This document shows, in pieces, positions 45,215 through 53,425 of a DNA stretch of 64,000 nucleotides. Numbering within the stretch: position 1 is the stretch's first letter; each line of letters begins with the position of its first letter. Under the pieces are notes generated by a model, which had not been told where the DNA came from, did not search any database, and worked only from the letters and a program-made list of their open reading frames with translations. Source of the stretch: Salinibacter sp. 10B (GTDB taxonomy: Bacteria > Bacteroidota > Rhodothermia > Rhodothermales > Salinibacteraceae); the NCBI RefSeq assembly GCF_002954405.1, contig NZ_MQWC01000004.1, forward strand, positions 4,252,402 through 4,316,401. The letters are read 5' to 3'. The position numbers and the translations under genes are program-made.

Positions 45215-45679
45215 ATGCCCACGCACGTCGAAGGTGATCTCGTGGCGGGCGACCACCGGTTTGCAGTGGTCGTCGGTCGTTTCAACGAGTTTATTACAGA
45301 AGCAATGCTCGACGGCGCCCTTGACACCCTCGACCGGCATGGGGCCGATCTCGACGATGTGACCGTGGTGCACGTCCCCGGTTCGCTGGAAATTCCTGTC
45401 GTCGCACAGAAGTGTGCTCGCTCTGGCGACTACGACGCCGTCATCTGTGTGGGAGCCGTCATTCGGGGAGCGACCGACCACTTTGACTACGTGTGCTCCG
45501 GTGTCTCCAGCGGGACGATGCAGGCCTCCCTCGACACGGAGGTGCCGGTCATCTTTGGGGTGATCACCACCGATACGATTGAGCAGGCGATTGAGCGGGC
45601 CGGTACCAAAGCGGGCAACAAGGGCGGGGACGCCGCAAAGACGGCAATCGAGATGGCGAACGTGATGGACCAACTCTGA
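45215..45679 (+). CDS. ribH: 6,7-dimethyl-8-ribityllumazine synthase
   Basis: The penultimate riboflavin enzyme, which forms self-assembling capsids or pentamers. Motifs are [20 protein letters not shown] (substrate pocket), [33 protein letters not shown] and [21 protein letters not shown] with [13 protein letters not shown]. All are typical, and the length is about 154 aa. ATGs at 45200 and 45215 are both possible; the latter ([12 protein letters not shown]) fits better. No other rib gene and no FMN riboswitch is visible nearby. It follows the PHP gene closely. Confidence 0.96.
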   Translation: MPTHVEGDLVAGDHRFAVVVGRFNEFITEAMLDGALDTLDRHGADLDDVTVVHVPGSLEIPVVAQKCARSGDYDAVICVGAVIRGATDHFDYVCSGVSSGTMQASLDTEVPVIFGVITTDTIEQAIERAGTKAGNKGGDAAKTAIEMANVMDQL

Positions 45680-45798
45680 GAAGGGAGATTGAGAGGGGTC
45701 CACGGAAAGTTCACGGCTTCTGGAGGTGAAGGTCGTTGTAATCATGAAACGTATCCCCTCGAATTCTCGTCTCAAATGACGGATTCAGAAATGACATG

Positions 45799-45872
45799 GT
45801 GGGCGTAGCTCAGTTGGTTAGAGCGCCAGGTTGTGGTCCTGGAGGCCGTGGGTTCAAATCCCACCGCTCACC
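45799..45872 (+). tRNA. tRNA-His (GTG)
   Basis: A cloverleaf folds completely. Acceptor GTGGGCG pairs with CGCTCAC, with one G-U. A D-loop with AGCTCAGTTGGTTAGAGC follows, then anticodon arm CCAGG-TTGTGGT-CCTGG with anticodon GTG, and T-arm with GGTTCAAATCC. A G precedes the acceptor (45798) and C is the discriminator, the G-1:C73 pair unique to tRNA-His. The 3' CCA is not encoded. Confidence 0.96.
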
Positions 45873-45893
45873 CCTTTACGTGCTTACCATCGT

Positions 45894-45968
45894 GCCGCGT
45901 TCGTCTAGCCTGGTCTAGGACGCCGGCTTTTCACGCCGGTAACACGGGTTCAAATCCCGTACGCGGTA
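45894..45968 (+). tRNA. tRNA-Glu (TTC)
   Basis: Acceptor GCCGCGT pairs with ACGCGGT (first pair G-U). The D-arm has GTCTAG and GGTCTAGGAC. The anticodon arm CCGGC-TTTTCAC-GCCGG gives anticodon TTC. The T-arm is ACGGG-TTCAAAT-CCCGT. It lies 21 bp after tRNA-His and is presumably cotranscribed. The 3' CCA is not encoded. A strong terminator follows. Confidence 0.95.
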
Positions 45969-45975
45969 CAGCCTT

Positions 45976-46010
45976 GGCCTCAGGAAGCTGATTCCTGAGG
46001 CCATTTTTTG
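45976..46010 (+). terminator. Rho-independent terminator of the tRNA pair
   Basis: GGCCTCAGGAA (45976-45986) pairs perfectly with TTCCTGAGGCC (45992-46002) around a five-base loop. ATTTTTTG follows. It begins seven bases after the tRNA-Glu gene. Confidence 0.93.
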
Positions 46011-46645
46011 TGGACAAAGGAGAAACAACGAAGCAGGGCCCACAGAATCTAGAGGCGCTAACAAAAATGGCAAATAGGAGTTGGCAACTCTCCTTCGTCG
46101 CTCCTGGACATCTCAGATGTCCAAACTTGATCTAGGCATTCTAGATTGAAAGGGCCTATCCAACGATCGGTGAGCCCTTCACCATTCGGGTGGATGGGCT
46201 CTGAGTTAAGCTCAGAGCGACGGTGTATTGTTAGGGGGTCTTAGTCGACGCAGAAGATACATTCAGTAAGCACCTCTGCATTCAAGCTGTTTTCCTCCCA
46301 TACGCTGCGCGTCTGGCACGAGCTCCGCATGTTCCGTTTGGGGAGCAGGCGTATATACCTCAACTCACCGCTCTCTCGACGATAGCCTTGGCATCGGAGG
46401 CAGAGACGAGCCCTCCCAAACGGAGTATAAGTGTGAAGTATTGAAGAAACAGATTCTTAATCGTTCCGTTTTTACACGCAGGTACTTTACCGATAGCTTC
46501 TTATCGCCTCTCTTGAGGGGAGGCATACTTTTGGTGGGGGCAGTACCCCTGTTGTCCGTGAACGGAATCCGCAACACGTTGTCCCCGCCATTGGACAGCT
46601 CCACAGGACCGACACCCTCGATCATTAACGTCAGGAACGCCCGTT
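46011..46645. other. Intergenic region between the tRNAs and the pseudokinase gene
   Basis: About 635 bp with no recognisable gene. It contains the second copy of the multi-hairpin repeat (46115-46234) and presumably the promoter of the pseudokinase gene. A frame from 46441 is open but has no protein signature. Confidence 0.45.
46115..46234. repeat. Multi-hairpin dispersed intergenic repeat, copy B
   Basis: This is the partner of 25754-25878 in the same orientation. The 5' boundary here is a perfect inverted repeat GGACATCT-C-AGATGTCC (46107-46123). The GCTCTGAG-TTAAG-CTCAGAGC hairpin (46198-46218) matches copy A except for one loop base. The middle section diverges more than the stems, consistent with selection on structure. 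It starts about 100 bp after the tRNA terminator. Confidence 0.75.
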
Positions 46646-49063
46646 ATGGAACTGGCTCCGCTCACCGTTCTGAATCAGCGGTACACCATCAAGCGCTCGC
46701 TTGGAGAACCGGGTCCCTTCGATATTACCTATCTGGGACAGAATGTAGACTCGGAGGAAGAATACATTATCCGGGAGTACTTCCCCGTGCATCTCGCTCA
46801 CCGCGAGGACGAAAAAACCTCCGTGGAGATGAAGGGGGGGGATGAGGAGACTGATCTCTTCGACTCGGGCCTCGAATACTTTCAAAAAGAGTCGGAGGTT
46901 CTTGCAGGCCTCGATCACGAAGCACTGCCCGAAGCCTACGATACATTCGAGGCAAATGGCACGTTCTACCGCGTGCGCCCCCATCCCCCCAGCATGTCGC
47001 TGGCGAAAGGGCTGCAGGACAAGGGGCAGTTGTCGGAGAAGGCGGCGCTCACCATCATGATGCCCATTCTTGAGGCGCTCCACACGGCGCACGAAAATGG
47101 GCTGTACCACGCGGGCGTCTCGCCCCGTACGATTCGTCTGCTGGAAGGGGGAGAAGTGCTGTTGACAGGGTTTCGGGGAGCGTTTTTCCAGCTGGCGCGA
47201 GAAACCGGAAAGATGTCGGAGCTGGTCCAACCCGGTACGAGTCCGGTGGAGCAGTACACGCCGCGAGGCCAACAGGGGCCGTGGACGGACGTGTATGCCG
47301 CGGCGGCGACCATCTGCCAGATGGTAACGGGAGAAGGCCTTCCGGAATCAACCGATCGTCTGGAGGGCGACGACCCGCTGACGGACCTTGTGCAGGATGC
47401 GGACGTGTTTTCTGCGCCCGGCGTGCGCGAGGCGCTCGTCGACGCGCTGGCGGTGGATCCGTCCCAGCGCCTCCAGTCGATTGATGCGCTCGTAAATGCC
47501 CTGAAGGAGTCCTCCACCCGCTACGATGAGGAGGAGTCTTCGTACTCCATTATTCCGGTTGAGCCGGACAGCGGCGAAGAAGACCTTGAGGAGGAGGGAG
47601 AAGTGGAGGTGCTGTCGACGCGGGCCGAGGACGATCGTCCGGCTCGGAGCGGAGCGGGGACTCGGAGCGGATCGTCCTCCAACAAGACGGCGCTCATGAT
47701 CGGCATTCCGGCGCTGATTCTCGTCTTAGGGGGAGGAATGTGGTTCATGATGAGCTCCGGTGGCACGTCTGGCGCATCGAGCGGATCCTACGAGGAGTAT
47801 CGTCGTCGGGCCGATTCCCTCTTTGAGAACCAGAACTACGAGACCGCTGAGTTTCTCTACAATCAGGCCCTCGAAATTAGAGGGGACGACGAGTACGTTC
47901 AGCAGCGACTGGAGAAGCTCGAGCAGATTCAGCAGCAGAGCAGCTCGGAGCGATACCAGCAGTATCTTTCGCGCGGCAATACCTTGAAGGCAGAGGCGGA
48001 CTCTCTACTCCAGGCGGGGGCCCTCAGTGAAGCGGCGAACCGATACTCACGGGCAATGGGGGCGTTCTATTCGGCTCGGGATGCCAATCCGCAGGGGCAG
48101 GAGGCACAGCAGCAAATTTCGGCCATTCAGTCCCGTCAGGAAACCATTGCTAAGCGGCAAGCGGGCGGTGGAGAAGGCGGAGGAAACGTAAGCATTAATC
48201 AGCTCGCTGAGTTTTTCCGCAAGCGGGGGGACCGGCAGTTGCAGGCCGGAAATCTCCGCGCGGCCCTCGACAAATACGAGCAGGCGCTGGAGTACAAGCC
48301 CAACGACGCTCAGTTGAAGAAGGCCATCACGGACTTGGAGCAGCAACTCCAGCAGCAGCAACAGCAGCAGCGGTTCCAGCAACTGTTTAACGAGGGGCAG
48401 GAGCACATCCGAGCTCAGGAGTATACGGAAGCGAAATCCGCTTTTCAGAAAGCGGCGGAGGTGAAGCCCGATGATCCGCGTCTCCAAGATGCTATGGCCG
48501 AGGCGGACAGCCTGATGAAGGTGAAGCAGCAGCGCACGTCCCAGTACGAGCAGTATCGGGCGAAGGGCGATTCCCTTTACGATACTGGTGCCTTTAAGGA
48601 GGCCATTGCGACCTACAAGAAGGCGCTGGAGATTCGATCCGACGACGATTACGTGCAGAGTCGAATCGAACAGGCCAACCGTGAGCTCGAAGAGATGCGT
48701 CTCGCGCAGCAGGAGATGCAGGAGCAGGAGGAGAAACGGAAGGAAATCATCGACGAGAATGGCGTCTACAAGGTGGTCGATCAGGAGCCCAAGGTGAAAG
48801 GAGGGCTCGCAAGCCTCACGCAGGAGGCCTCCTACCCACAGCAGGCGCGTGAACGAGGACTTGAAGGCCGGGTCTACATTCAGGCGATCGTGAATCCGGA
48901 TGGATCCGTTCGAAATGCGAAAGTGATTCGGGGGCTCGGCGATGCGCTCGACAACGAAGCCCTGGAGGTTGTCAGGGATGCTGAGTTTACGCCGGGCATG
49001 TATGACGGAGAGGCCGTGCCGGCTCGGAAGACGGTCTGGATTCAGTTCCGGATTCAGAACTGA
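46646..49063 (+). CDS. Membrane pseudokinase fused to TPRs and a TonB-type C-terminal domain
   Basis: An 805-aa protein in four parts. Residues 10-290 have the Ser/Thr kinase fold (SLGEPGPFDITYLG, then IIREYFPVHLAHR and PVEQYTPRGQQGPWTDVYAAAAT). All three catalytic positions are lost: the VAIK lysine is Arg43, the HRD Asp is Gly157 (YHAGVSP) and the DFG Asp is Gly175 (LTGFRG). An acidic linker and one membrane helix (about 349-369) follow. Residues 380-700 hold TPR-like helices with a poly-Gln run. The last 80 or so residues are a TonB C-terminal domain (YPQQARERGLEGRVYIQAIV to the end). The parts inferred outside the membrane could contact a TonB-dependent receptor. ATG 46646 is used, and a terminator follows. 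Confidence 0.9.
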   Translation: MELAPLTVLNQRYTIKRSLGEPGPFDITYLGQNVDSEEEYIIREYFPVHLAHREDEKTSVEMKGGDEETDLFDSGLEYFQKESEVLAGLDHEALPEAYDTFEANGTFYRVRPHPPSMSLAKGLQDKGQLSEKAALTIMMPILEALHTAHENGLYHAGVSPRTIRLLEGGEVLLTGFRGAFFQLARETGKMSELVQPGTSPVEQYTPRGQQGPWTDVYAAAATICQMVTGEGLPESTDRLEGDDPLTDLVQDADVFSAPGVREALVDALAVDPSQRLQSIDALVNALKESSTRYDEEESSYSIIPVEPDSGEEDLEEEGEVEVLSTRAEDDRPARSGAGTRSGSSSNKTALMIGIPALILVLGGGMWFMMSSGGTSGASSGSYEEYRRRADSLFENQNYETAEFLYNQALEIRGDDEYVQQRLEKLEQIQQQSSSERYQQYLSRGNTLKAEADSLLQAGALSEAANRYSRAMGAFYSARDANPQGQEAQQQISAIQSRQETIAKRQAGGGEGGGNVSINQLAEFFRKRGDRQLQAGNLRAALDKYEQALEYKPNDAQLKKAITDLEQQLQQQQQQQRFQQLFNEGQEHIRAQEYTEAKSAFQKAAEVKPDDPRLQDAMAEADSLMKVKQQRTSQYEQYRAKGDSLYDTGAFKEAIATYKKALEIRSDDDYVQSRIEQANRELEEMRLAQQEMQEQEEKRKEIIDENGVYKVVDQEPKVKGGLASLTQEASYPQQARERGLEGRVYIQAIVNPDGSVRNAKVIRGLGDALDNEALEVVRDAEFTPGMYDGEAVPARKTVWIQFRIQN

Positions 49064-49088
49064 CGCCCCCTACACATTTTGGGCTGTG

Positions 49089-49128
49089 CCCCGCTGTGAG
49101 ACGATTGCTCTCACAGCGGGGTTTTTTT
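49089..49128 (+). terminator. Rho-independent terminator after the pseudokinase gene
   Basis: CCCCGCTGTGAG (49089-49100) pairs perfectly with CTCACAGCGGGG (49110-49121) around a nine-base loop, followed by seven T. It begins 26 bp after the stop and ends shortly before the stop of the convergent DUF4105 gene. Confidence 0.95.
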
Positions 49129-49140
49129 GTGCCGGGGACC

Positions 49141-50382
49141 TCAGGAAGCGACTGTCGACTCCTTTGAGAGCACGCCGATGGACACACTGGAACGGAGAAG
49201 TCCCCACCATCCGGCTCGAATACCGACGGCTAAGGTGAGGGGCAGGACTGCTGCGTGGAAGTTCTGCGGCCAGAAGGGCCAGCCGAGGGCAAAGAGCAGG
49301 CTGGCCCCTGCCGTGACGCCCATGTAGAGGTGGAGGGCACGGCTGGTGGGGCGACGGAGAAGAACCGAAGCAGCGAGGAGATGGGTGGGCCAGGCCCAAA
49401 GCAGATTAAGGTTGTTGTCGGTGACAGTATAGGTGGAAATAAACCACAGGTAGCAAATGGTCAGACCGGTGAGACCGACCCCAGCAAACAAGACAGCGTC
49501 GCCCCACCGTCGTGGGAGTTGCTGCGTGGCCCCCTGCCAGATTGTCCACCCACCTGTGAGCAATAGAATTCCGGTACTCAGCCACGTGGGCCAGTCCCAG
49601 GTCGGCGTCATCCCATCGTAGCCCGACACCCACTGTACCGTGTCGGTCCGAGTCACGAGCGGCCGGCGCTGCCCCTTCGCCGACACATGAGCCTCTTCGA
49701 ACGCCTGCATCAGGTGCTCTGGGAGAAACATGATCTCACAGGCTGTGGCCGTTCGGTCCGCCGGGAGGCCCAGGGCAAGGTCGAAGCCGAGATCGAGGAG
49801 GGGACGGGAGGCAACGTACGGATCCAGCAGTTCACGGAAGGAGCGATTGGGAGAGGAGACGTTCGAAAAATCGACGGTGCTCCCGAGGGTGTCTGTCAGT
49901 ACGTCTCGGATGCGGGTTGAACAGTTGTCGAAGAAAAAATCGTACTGGTAGTACCGATTGTCCGGGCGGGCATTGATTCGGAGGTACTGGTAGACGGCCG
50001 ATCGCTGGGCCCGGGTCAGGTTGAGGCGCTGTTCGATGACGGGACGCCCCTGCTGCTCATAAAATCGAAGCATCGGTCCGTACGGCGTGACGCTGAGGTG
50101 ATATCGCAGGTAGCCGTAGGTAAATTTTGGGATGAACAGCGGGTCGCCGAAATTGAACGTTCCATAGTTATACAGGCGGTCGAGGTTTTGTGCGGGATCC
50201 CGTACCCGAAGGGCGCTGTGACCGGCAAAGGTGTAGATGGGGTCGCCGGGCAGGATAGTGATGAGTGAAATCTGCGACTGTTCGGATAAGGGACGGGATT
50301 GGCCCGCTGCCGATAGGGAAGACAGGCCGATAAGCAAGCCGAACACTACCGCGAAGAGGACGCGACCGGACGGGGCGGACAT
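49141..50382 (-). CDS. DUF4105 (Lnb-type) membrane protein
   Basis: A 413-aa exported protein. The N-terminal signal (MSAPSGRVLFAVVFGLLIGLSSLSAAGQ) sets the ATG at 50382; the longer frame to 50544 is not supported. A periplasmic DUF4105 domain follows, recognisable by ISLITILPGDPIYTFAGHSALRV, NYGTFNFGDPLFIPKFTYGYLRYHLS and YYQYDFFFDNCSTRIRDVL. The His and Cys in these blocks form the predicted active-site-like core. The C-terminal third has about five membrane helices. The family includes a lacto-N-biosidase chaperone-like region but has no general function. It is divergent from nth. Confidence 0.86.
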   Translation of the reverse strand: MSAPSGRVLFAVVFGLLIGLSSLSAAGQSRPLSEQSQISLITILPGDPIYTFAGHSALRVRDPAQNLDRLYNYGTFNFGDPLFIPKFTYGYLRYHLSVTPYGPMLRFYEQQGRPVIEQRLNLTRAQRSAVYQYLRINARPDNRYYQYDFFFDNCSTRIRDVLTDTLGSTVDFSNVSSPNRSFRELLDPYVASRPLLDLGFDLALGLPADRTATACEIMFLPEHLMQAFEEAHVSAKGQRRPLVTRTDTVQWVSGYDGMTPTWDWPTWLSTGILLLTGGWTIWQGATQQLPRRWGDAVLFAGVGLTGLTICYLWFISTYTVTDNNLNLLWAWPTHLLAASVLLRRPTSRALHLYMGVTAGASLLFALGWPFWPQNFHAAVLPLTLAVGIRAGWWGLLRSSVSIGVLSKESTVAS

Positions 50383-50445
50383 GGAGCGAAAATCTGTTGA
50401 ACACAGCAAGAACGCCTCGAACGGTCGGGGGGGACACGGGTTCGA

Positions 50446-51333
50446 ATGGGTGTCGTATTCAAACACAGAATCACAGATCGACTTGTGGGACGCACTCAAC
50501 GCGCCGCGTTCGTGCTCGATCGGCTCCGTGAAGACATTGAGCACCCGACGACCGAACTGGAATACGAGACCCCCTACCAGCTTTTGGTGGCCGTCATTTT
50601 ATCGGCACAGTGTACCGATGAGCGGGTGAATGACGCGACTCCGGCCCTCTTTGAAGCCTATCCGACTGTTGACGATCTCGCGACAGCGTCGCCGGACGAA
50701 ATCTATCCGTACATTCAGTCCATCACATTTCCAAACAACAAGGCCGGGTACCTGGCAAAGATGGCCCGGCAGGTCGTCGAGAATTTTGAGGGAGAGGTGC
50801 CATCCTCGGTAGCAGATTTGCAAACCCTCACGGGGGTTGGGCGAAAGACGGCGCAAGTGGTGGCCAATGTCGCGTTCGACGTGGACGCATTGCCCGTGGA
50901 TACGCACGTCTTTCGGGTGGCGAATCGAATTGGGCTCGTGAAAGAGGGCGCCGATACGCCGAAAAAGGTGGAGCAGCAACTGAAGCGAGTCATTCCGAAG
51001 AGGGACTGGTCCGATGCCCATCACCTCCTCATCCTACACGGTCGCTACACGTGTACGGCCCGCTCTCCAAGCTGTGATGACTGTTCCCTTACGGAGGTTT
51101 GCCAGCACTACGATCGTTTGCAAAAGCTTCCGTCGTCCCAAAATGGCCTGGAGGAGGCAAAGGGAACGTTTTACTGCACTACCAGCAATCACTATTTTGA
51201 CGAGCCGGACACGCACGTGGATCGGCACGACATTGAGCAGGTGGCCTGTCCGCACTGCGGGTCGATGCAGGTGCTCCGAAGTCGGAATGGGACCCCTACG
51301 AAGCAAGTGAAAGATTATCGGGTGAATGGATAA
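50446..51333 (+). CDS. nth: Endonuclease III with cysteine-bearing C-terminal extension
   Basis: A base-excision-repair glycosylase/AP lyase. The helix-hairpin-helix LQTLTGVGRKTAQVVANVAF holds catalytic Lys134, and LPVDTHVFRVANR holds Asp152. The 4Fe-4S cysteines are C203-x6-C210-x2-C213-x5-C219. The protein continues about 75 residues past the cluster, with C244, H249 and a C268-P-H-C271 knuckle, a possible zinc-ribbon-like unit not present in E. coli Nth. The total is 295 aa against about 211. The ATG at 50446 lies 63 bp from the divergent DUF4105 start; a slightly later start is possible since residues 1-20 are not conserved. Confidence 0.93.
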   Translation: MGVVFKHRITDRLVGRTQRAAFVLDRLREDIEHPTTELEYETPYQLLVAVILSAQCTDERVNDATPALFEAYPTVDDLATASPDEIYPYIQSITFPNNKAGYLAKMARQVVENFEGEVPSSVADLQTLTGVGRKTAQVVANVAFDVDALPVDTHVFRVANRIGLVKEGADTPKKVEQQLKRVIPKRDWSDAHHLLILHGRYTCTARSPSCDDCSLTEVCQHYDRLQKLPSSQNGLEEAKGTFYCTTSNHYFDEPDTHVDRHDIEQVACPHCGSMQVLRSRNGTPTKQVKDYRVNG

Positions 51334-51534
51334 GTGTGCCCGCGCAACCATCGACCGGAGCGACATTGCGGATCCGGAGGGTCATCACTTAGCTTACCAG
51401 AAGGAGTGGTGCAACAACGCACCGGAACCATCCGCGATTGTGGGCCGGTTTTGGCGCCGGCTTACGGCTCGCCGATCGTAGCGCAACTGGCGACCTCTAT
51501 CCCCGAGTTATCATTCACACTAATTTCTCTACGC

Positions 51535-53106
51535 ATGGACGCCTCGAAACGACATCTTCTTCTCATCCTCGACGGCTGGGGCATTGCCGACGATCCGTCC
51601 GTCAGCGCCATTGAGCAGGCGAATACGCCGTTCGTCGATTCGCTGTTCGACGAGTACCCCCACGCACTCCTGCAGGCCTCCGGTCGGGCAGTGGGTCTGC
51701 CGGACGGGCAGATGGGAAACTCGGAAGTTGGGCACACCAATCTCGGGGCCGGACGTGTGGTCTGGCAGGAAATTCTGCGTATTTCCAAAGCCATTGAGGA
51801 CGGATCGTTTTTTGAAAATGAGGCCCTCGTGAGGGCGGCCCGACAGGCAAAAGAACACGACCAGAAGCTCCACCTGATGGGATGCTTTTCCGACGGTGGA
51901 GTGCACAGTCATCTGGAGCATCTGTACGGTCTGTTGGAGTTGGCCCGGCGCGAAGGGCTCGCTCCCGAGCAGGTGTGTGTGCACGCCTTCACCGATGGGC
52001 GAGACACGGACCCGCATGGCGGCGTGGACTACGTACGACAGTTTCAAGAGGCAGCTGCGGACGTGGGCGTAGGACGTCTCGTCTCCATCGTGGGGCGGTA
52101 CTATGCGATGGACCGCGACGAGCGATGGGAGCGCACCGAGAAGGCGTACCGACTCCTGACGGAAGGGGCCGGCGAGGTGTTCGACGATCCGGTGGCGGCT
52201 CTGGAGGCCAGCTACGACGCGGACGTGACGGATGAATTTGTGGAGCCACGCCGCATCCGGGGGGAGAAAGAGAATGCCTTCGGTGAGCACGGGACGCGGG
52301 TTGAGGACGGGGACGCGGTCATCTTCTTCAATTTTCGGGCCGACCGCGCACGGCAGCTCACTCACGCATTCACGGATCCTCAGTTTCGCGGCTTTGAGCG
52401 CGAGCAGCTGTCCCTAGAGTACGTGATGATGACGCCGTACGATGACGCGTTTGATCTCCCGATTGCTTTCGATCGCGTCAATCTGGAGAACACGCTCGGG
52501 GAGGTCATCAGTCGGCGCGGGGGGACGCAACTCCGGGTGGCCGAGACGGAGAAGTACGCGCACGTTACTTACTTCTTCAGTGGGGGGCGAGAGGATCCGT
52601 TTGAGAACGAGGATCGCATCCTGGTGCAGAGTCCGGATGTGGCGACCTACGACCTACAGCCGGAGATGAGTGCGCCCGAGGTGGCGGACCGGACGGAAGA
52701 GGCCCTCGACGAGACTCCGTACAACCTCGTTGTCCTCAACTTTGCGAATCCCGACATGGTGGGGCACACGGGCGACTTCGAAGCAGCGGTGACGGCATGC
52801 GAAGCCGTAGATGCGGCTGCTCGTCAGGTAGTAGAGGCGGCTCGGCGCAATGGATACTCGGTAAGCATCATTGCCGATCACGGCAATGCCGACAAACTGA
52901 AGAATCCGGACGGGTCCCCGCACACAGCACATACCACGGCGCTTGTCCCGCACATCATTCTGAAGGACGGATTCGACGGGCCCATTCAGGATGGCAAGCT
53001 CGGGGATGTGGCCCCGACGATTCTTGCTATGCTCGGAGAAGAGGCGCCAGAGGATATGGATGGAGATGTGCTCGTGCCGGCTCAGGCTCACACTCCTTCC
53101 GAATAA
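51535..53106 (+). CDS. gpmI: 2,3-bisphosphoglycerate-independent phosphoglycerate mutase
   Basis: A Mn-dependent glycolytic mutase of 523 aa that interconverts 3- and 2-phosphoglycerate. The alkaline-phosphatase-like domain starts with LLLILDGWGIADDPSVSAIEQANTP, and the phospho-serine is Ser63 in QMGNSEVGHTNLGAGR. The inserted phosphotransferase region has FTDGRDTDPHGGVDYV and VSIVGRYYAMDRDERWERTEKAY. Metal ligands are in NFANPDMVGHTGD and IIADHGNADKL. The ATG at 51535 matches the family start; the frame continues upstream to 51334 without family resemblance. About 200 bp separate it from nth. Confidence 0.96.
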   Translation: MDASKRHLLLILDGWGIADDPSVSAIEQANTPFVDSLFDEYPHALLQASGRAVGLPDGQMGNSEVGHTNLGAGRVVWQEILRISKAIEDGSFFENEALVRAARQAKEHDQKLHLMGCFSDGGVHSHLEHLYGLLELARREGLAPEQVCVHAFTDGRDTDPHGGVDYVRQFQEAAADVGVGRLVSIVGRYYAMDRDERWERTEKAYRLLTEGAGEVFDDPVAALEASYDADVTDEFVEPRRIRGEKENAFGEHGTRVEDGDAVIFFNFRADRARQLTHAFTDPQFRGFEREQLSLEYVMMTPYDDAFDLPIAFDRVNLENTLGEVISRRGGTQLRVAETEKYAHVTYFFSGGREDPFENEDRILVQSPDVATYDLQPEMSAPEVADRTEEALDETPYNLVVLNFANPDMVGHTGDFEAAVTACEAVDAAARQVVEAARRNGYSVSIIADHGNADKLKNPDGSPHTAHTTALVPHIILKDGFDGPIQDGKLGDVAPTILAMLGEEAPEDMDGDVLVPAQAHTPSE

Positions 53107-53425
53107 ATCGACGTGCCCCCTCTGCTCACTGTCATTCCTTTCTCTCGGTAGGAGACGGGGACGCTGGTTGATTTGTCCGTTTTGCGATTGGGAGGCTGTG
53201 CTTCAGGGCCGGTGCCGTCACGCGGTCTAGAACAGGGGGCAAGGGACGGAATGAAACGATCCGCCGCCCCATTCTACCAGACGCGCAATCGACTGACGAT
53301 TCGCGTCGCGGTGCGAGCGGGGGACAGCAACACCGTCCATGTCCACGAAAAGGGGACAACACGTCCCCGCTCCTCACGCCTGCAATTGAACACAGCGTGA
53401 GTGTTCAACAGGGGGCACCGGGGCG
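53107..53425. other. Intergenic region between gpmI and sppA (convergent)
   Basis: About 320 bp between two stops. No gene, repeat or convincing T-tract hairpin was seen. Confidence 0.4.
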
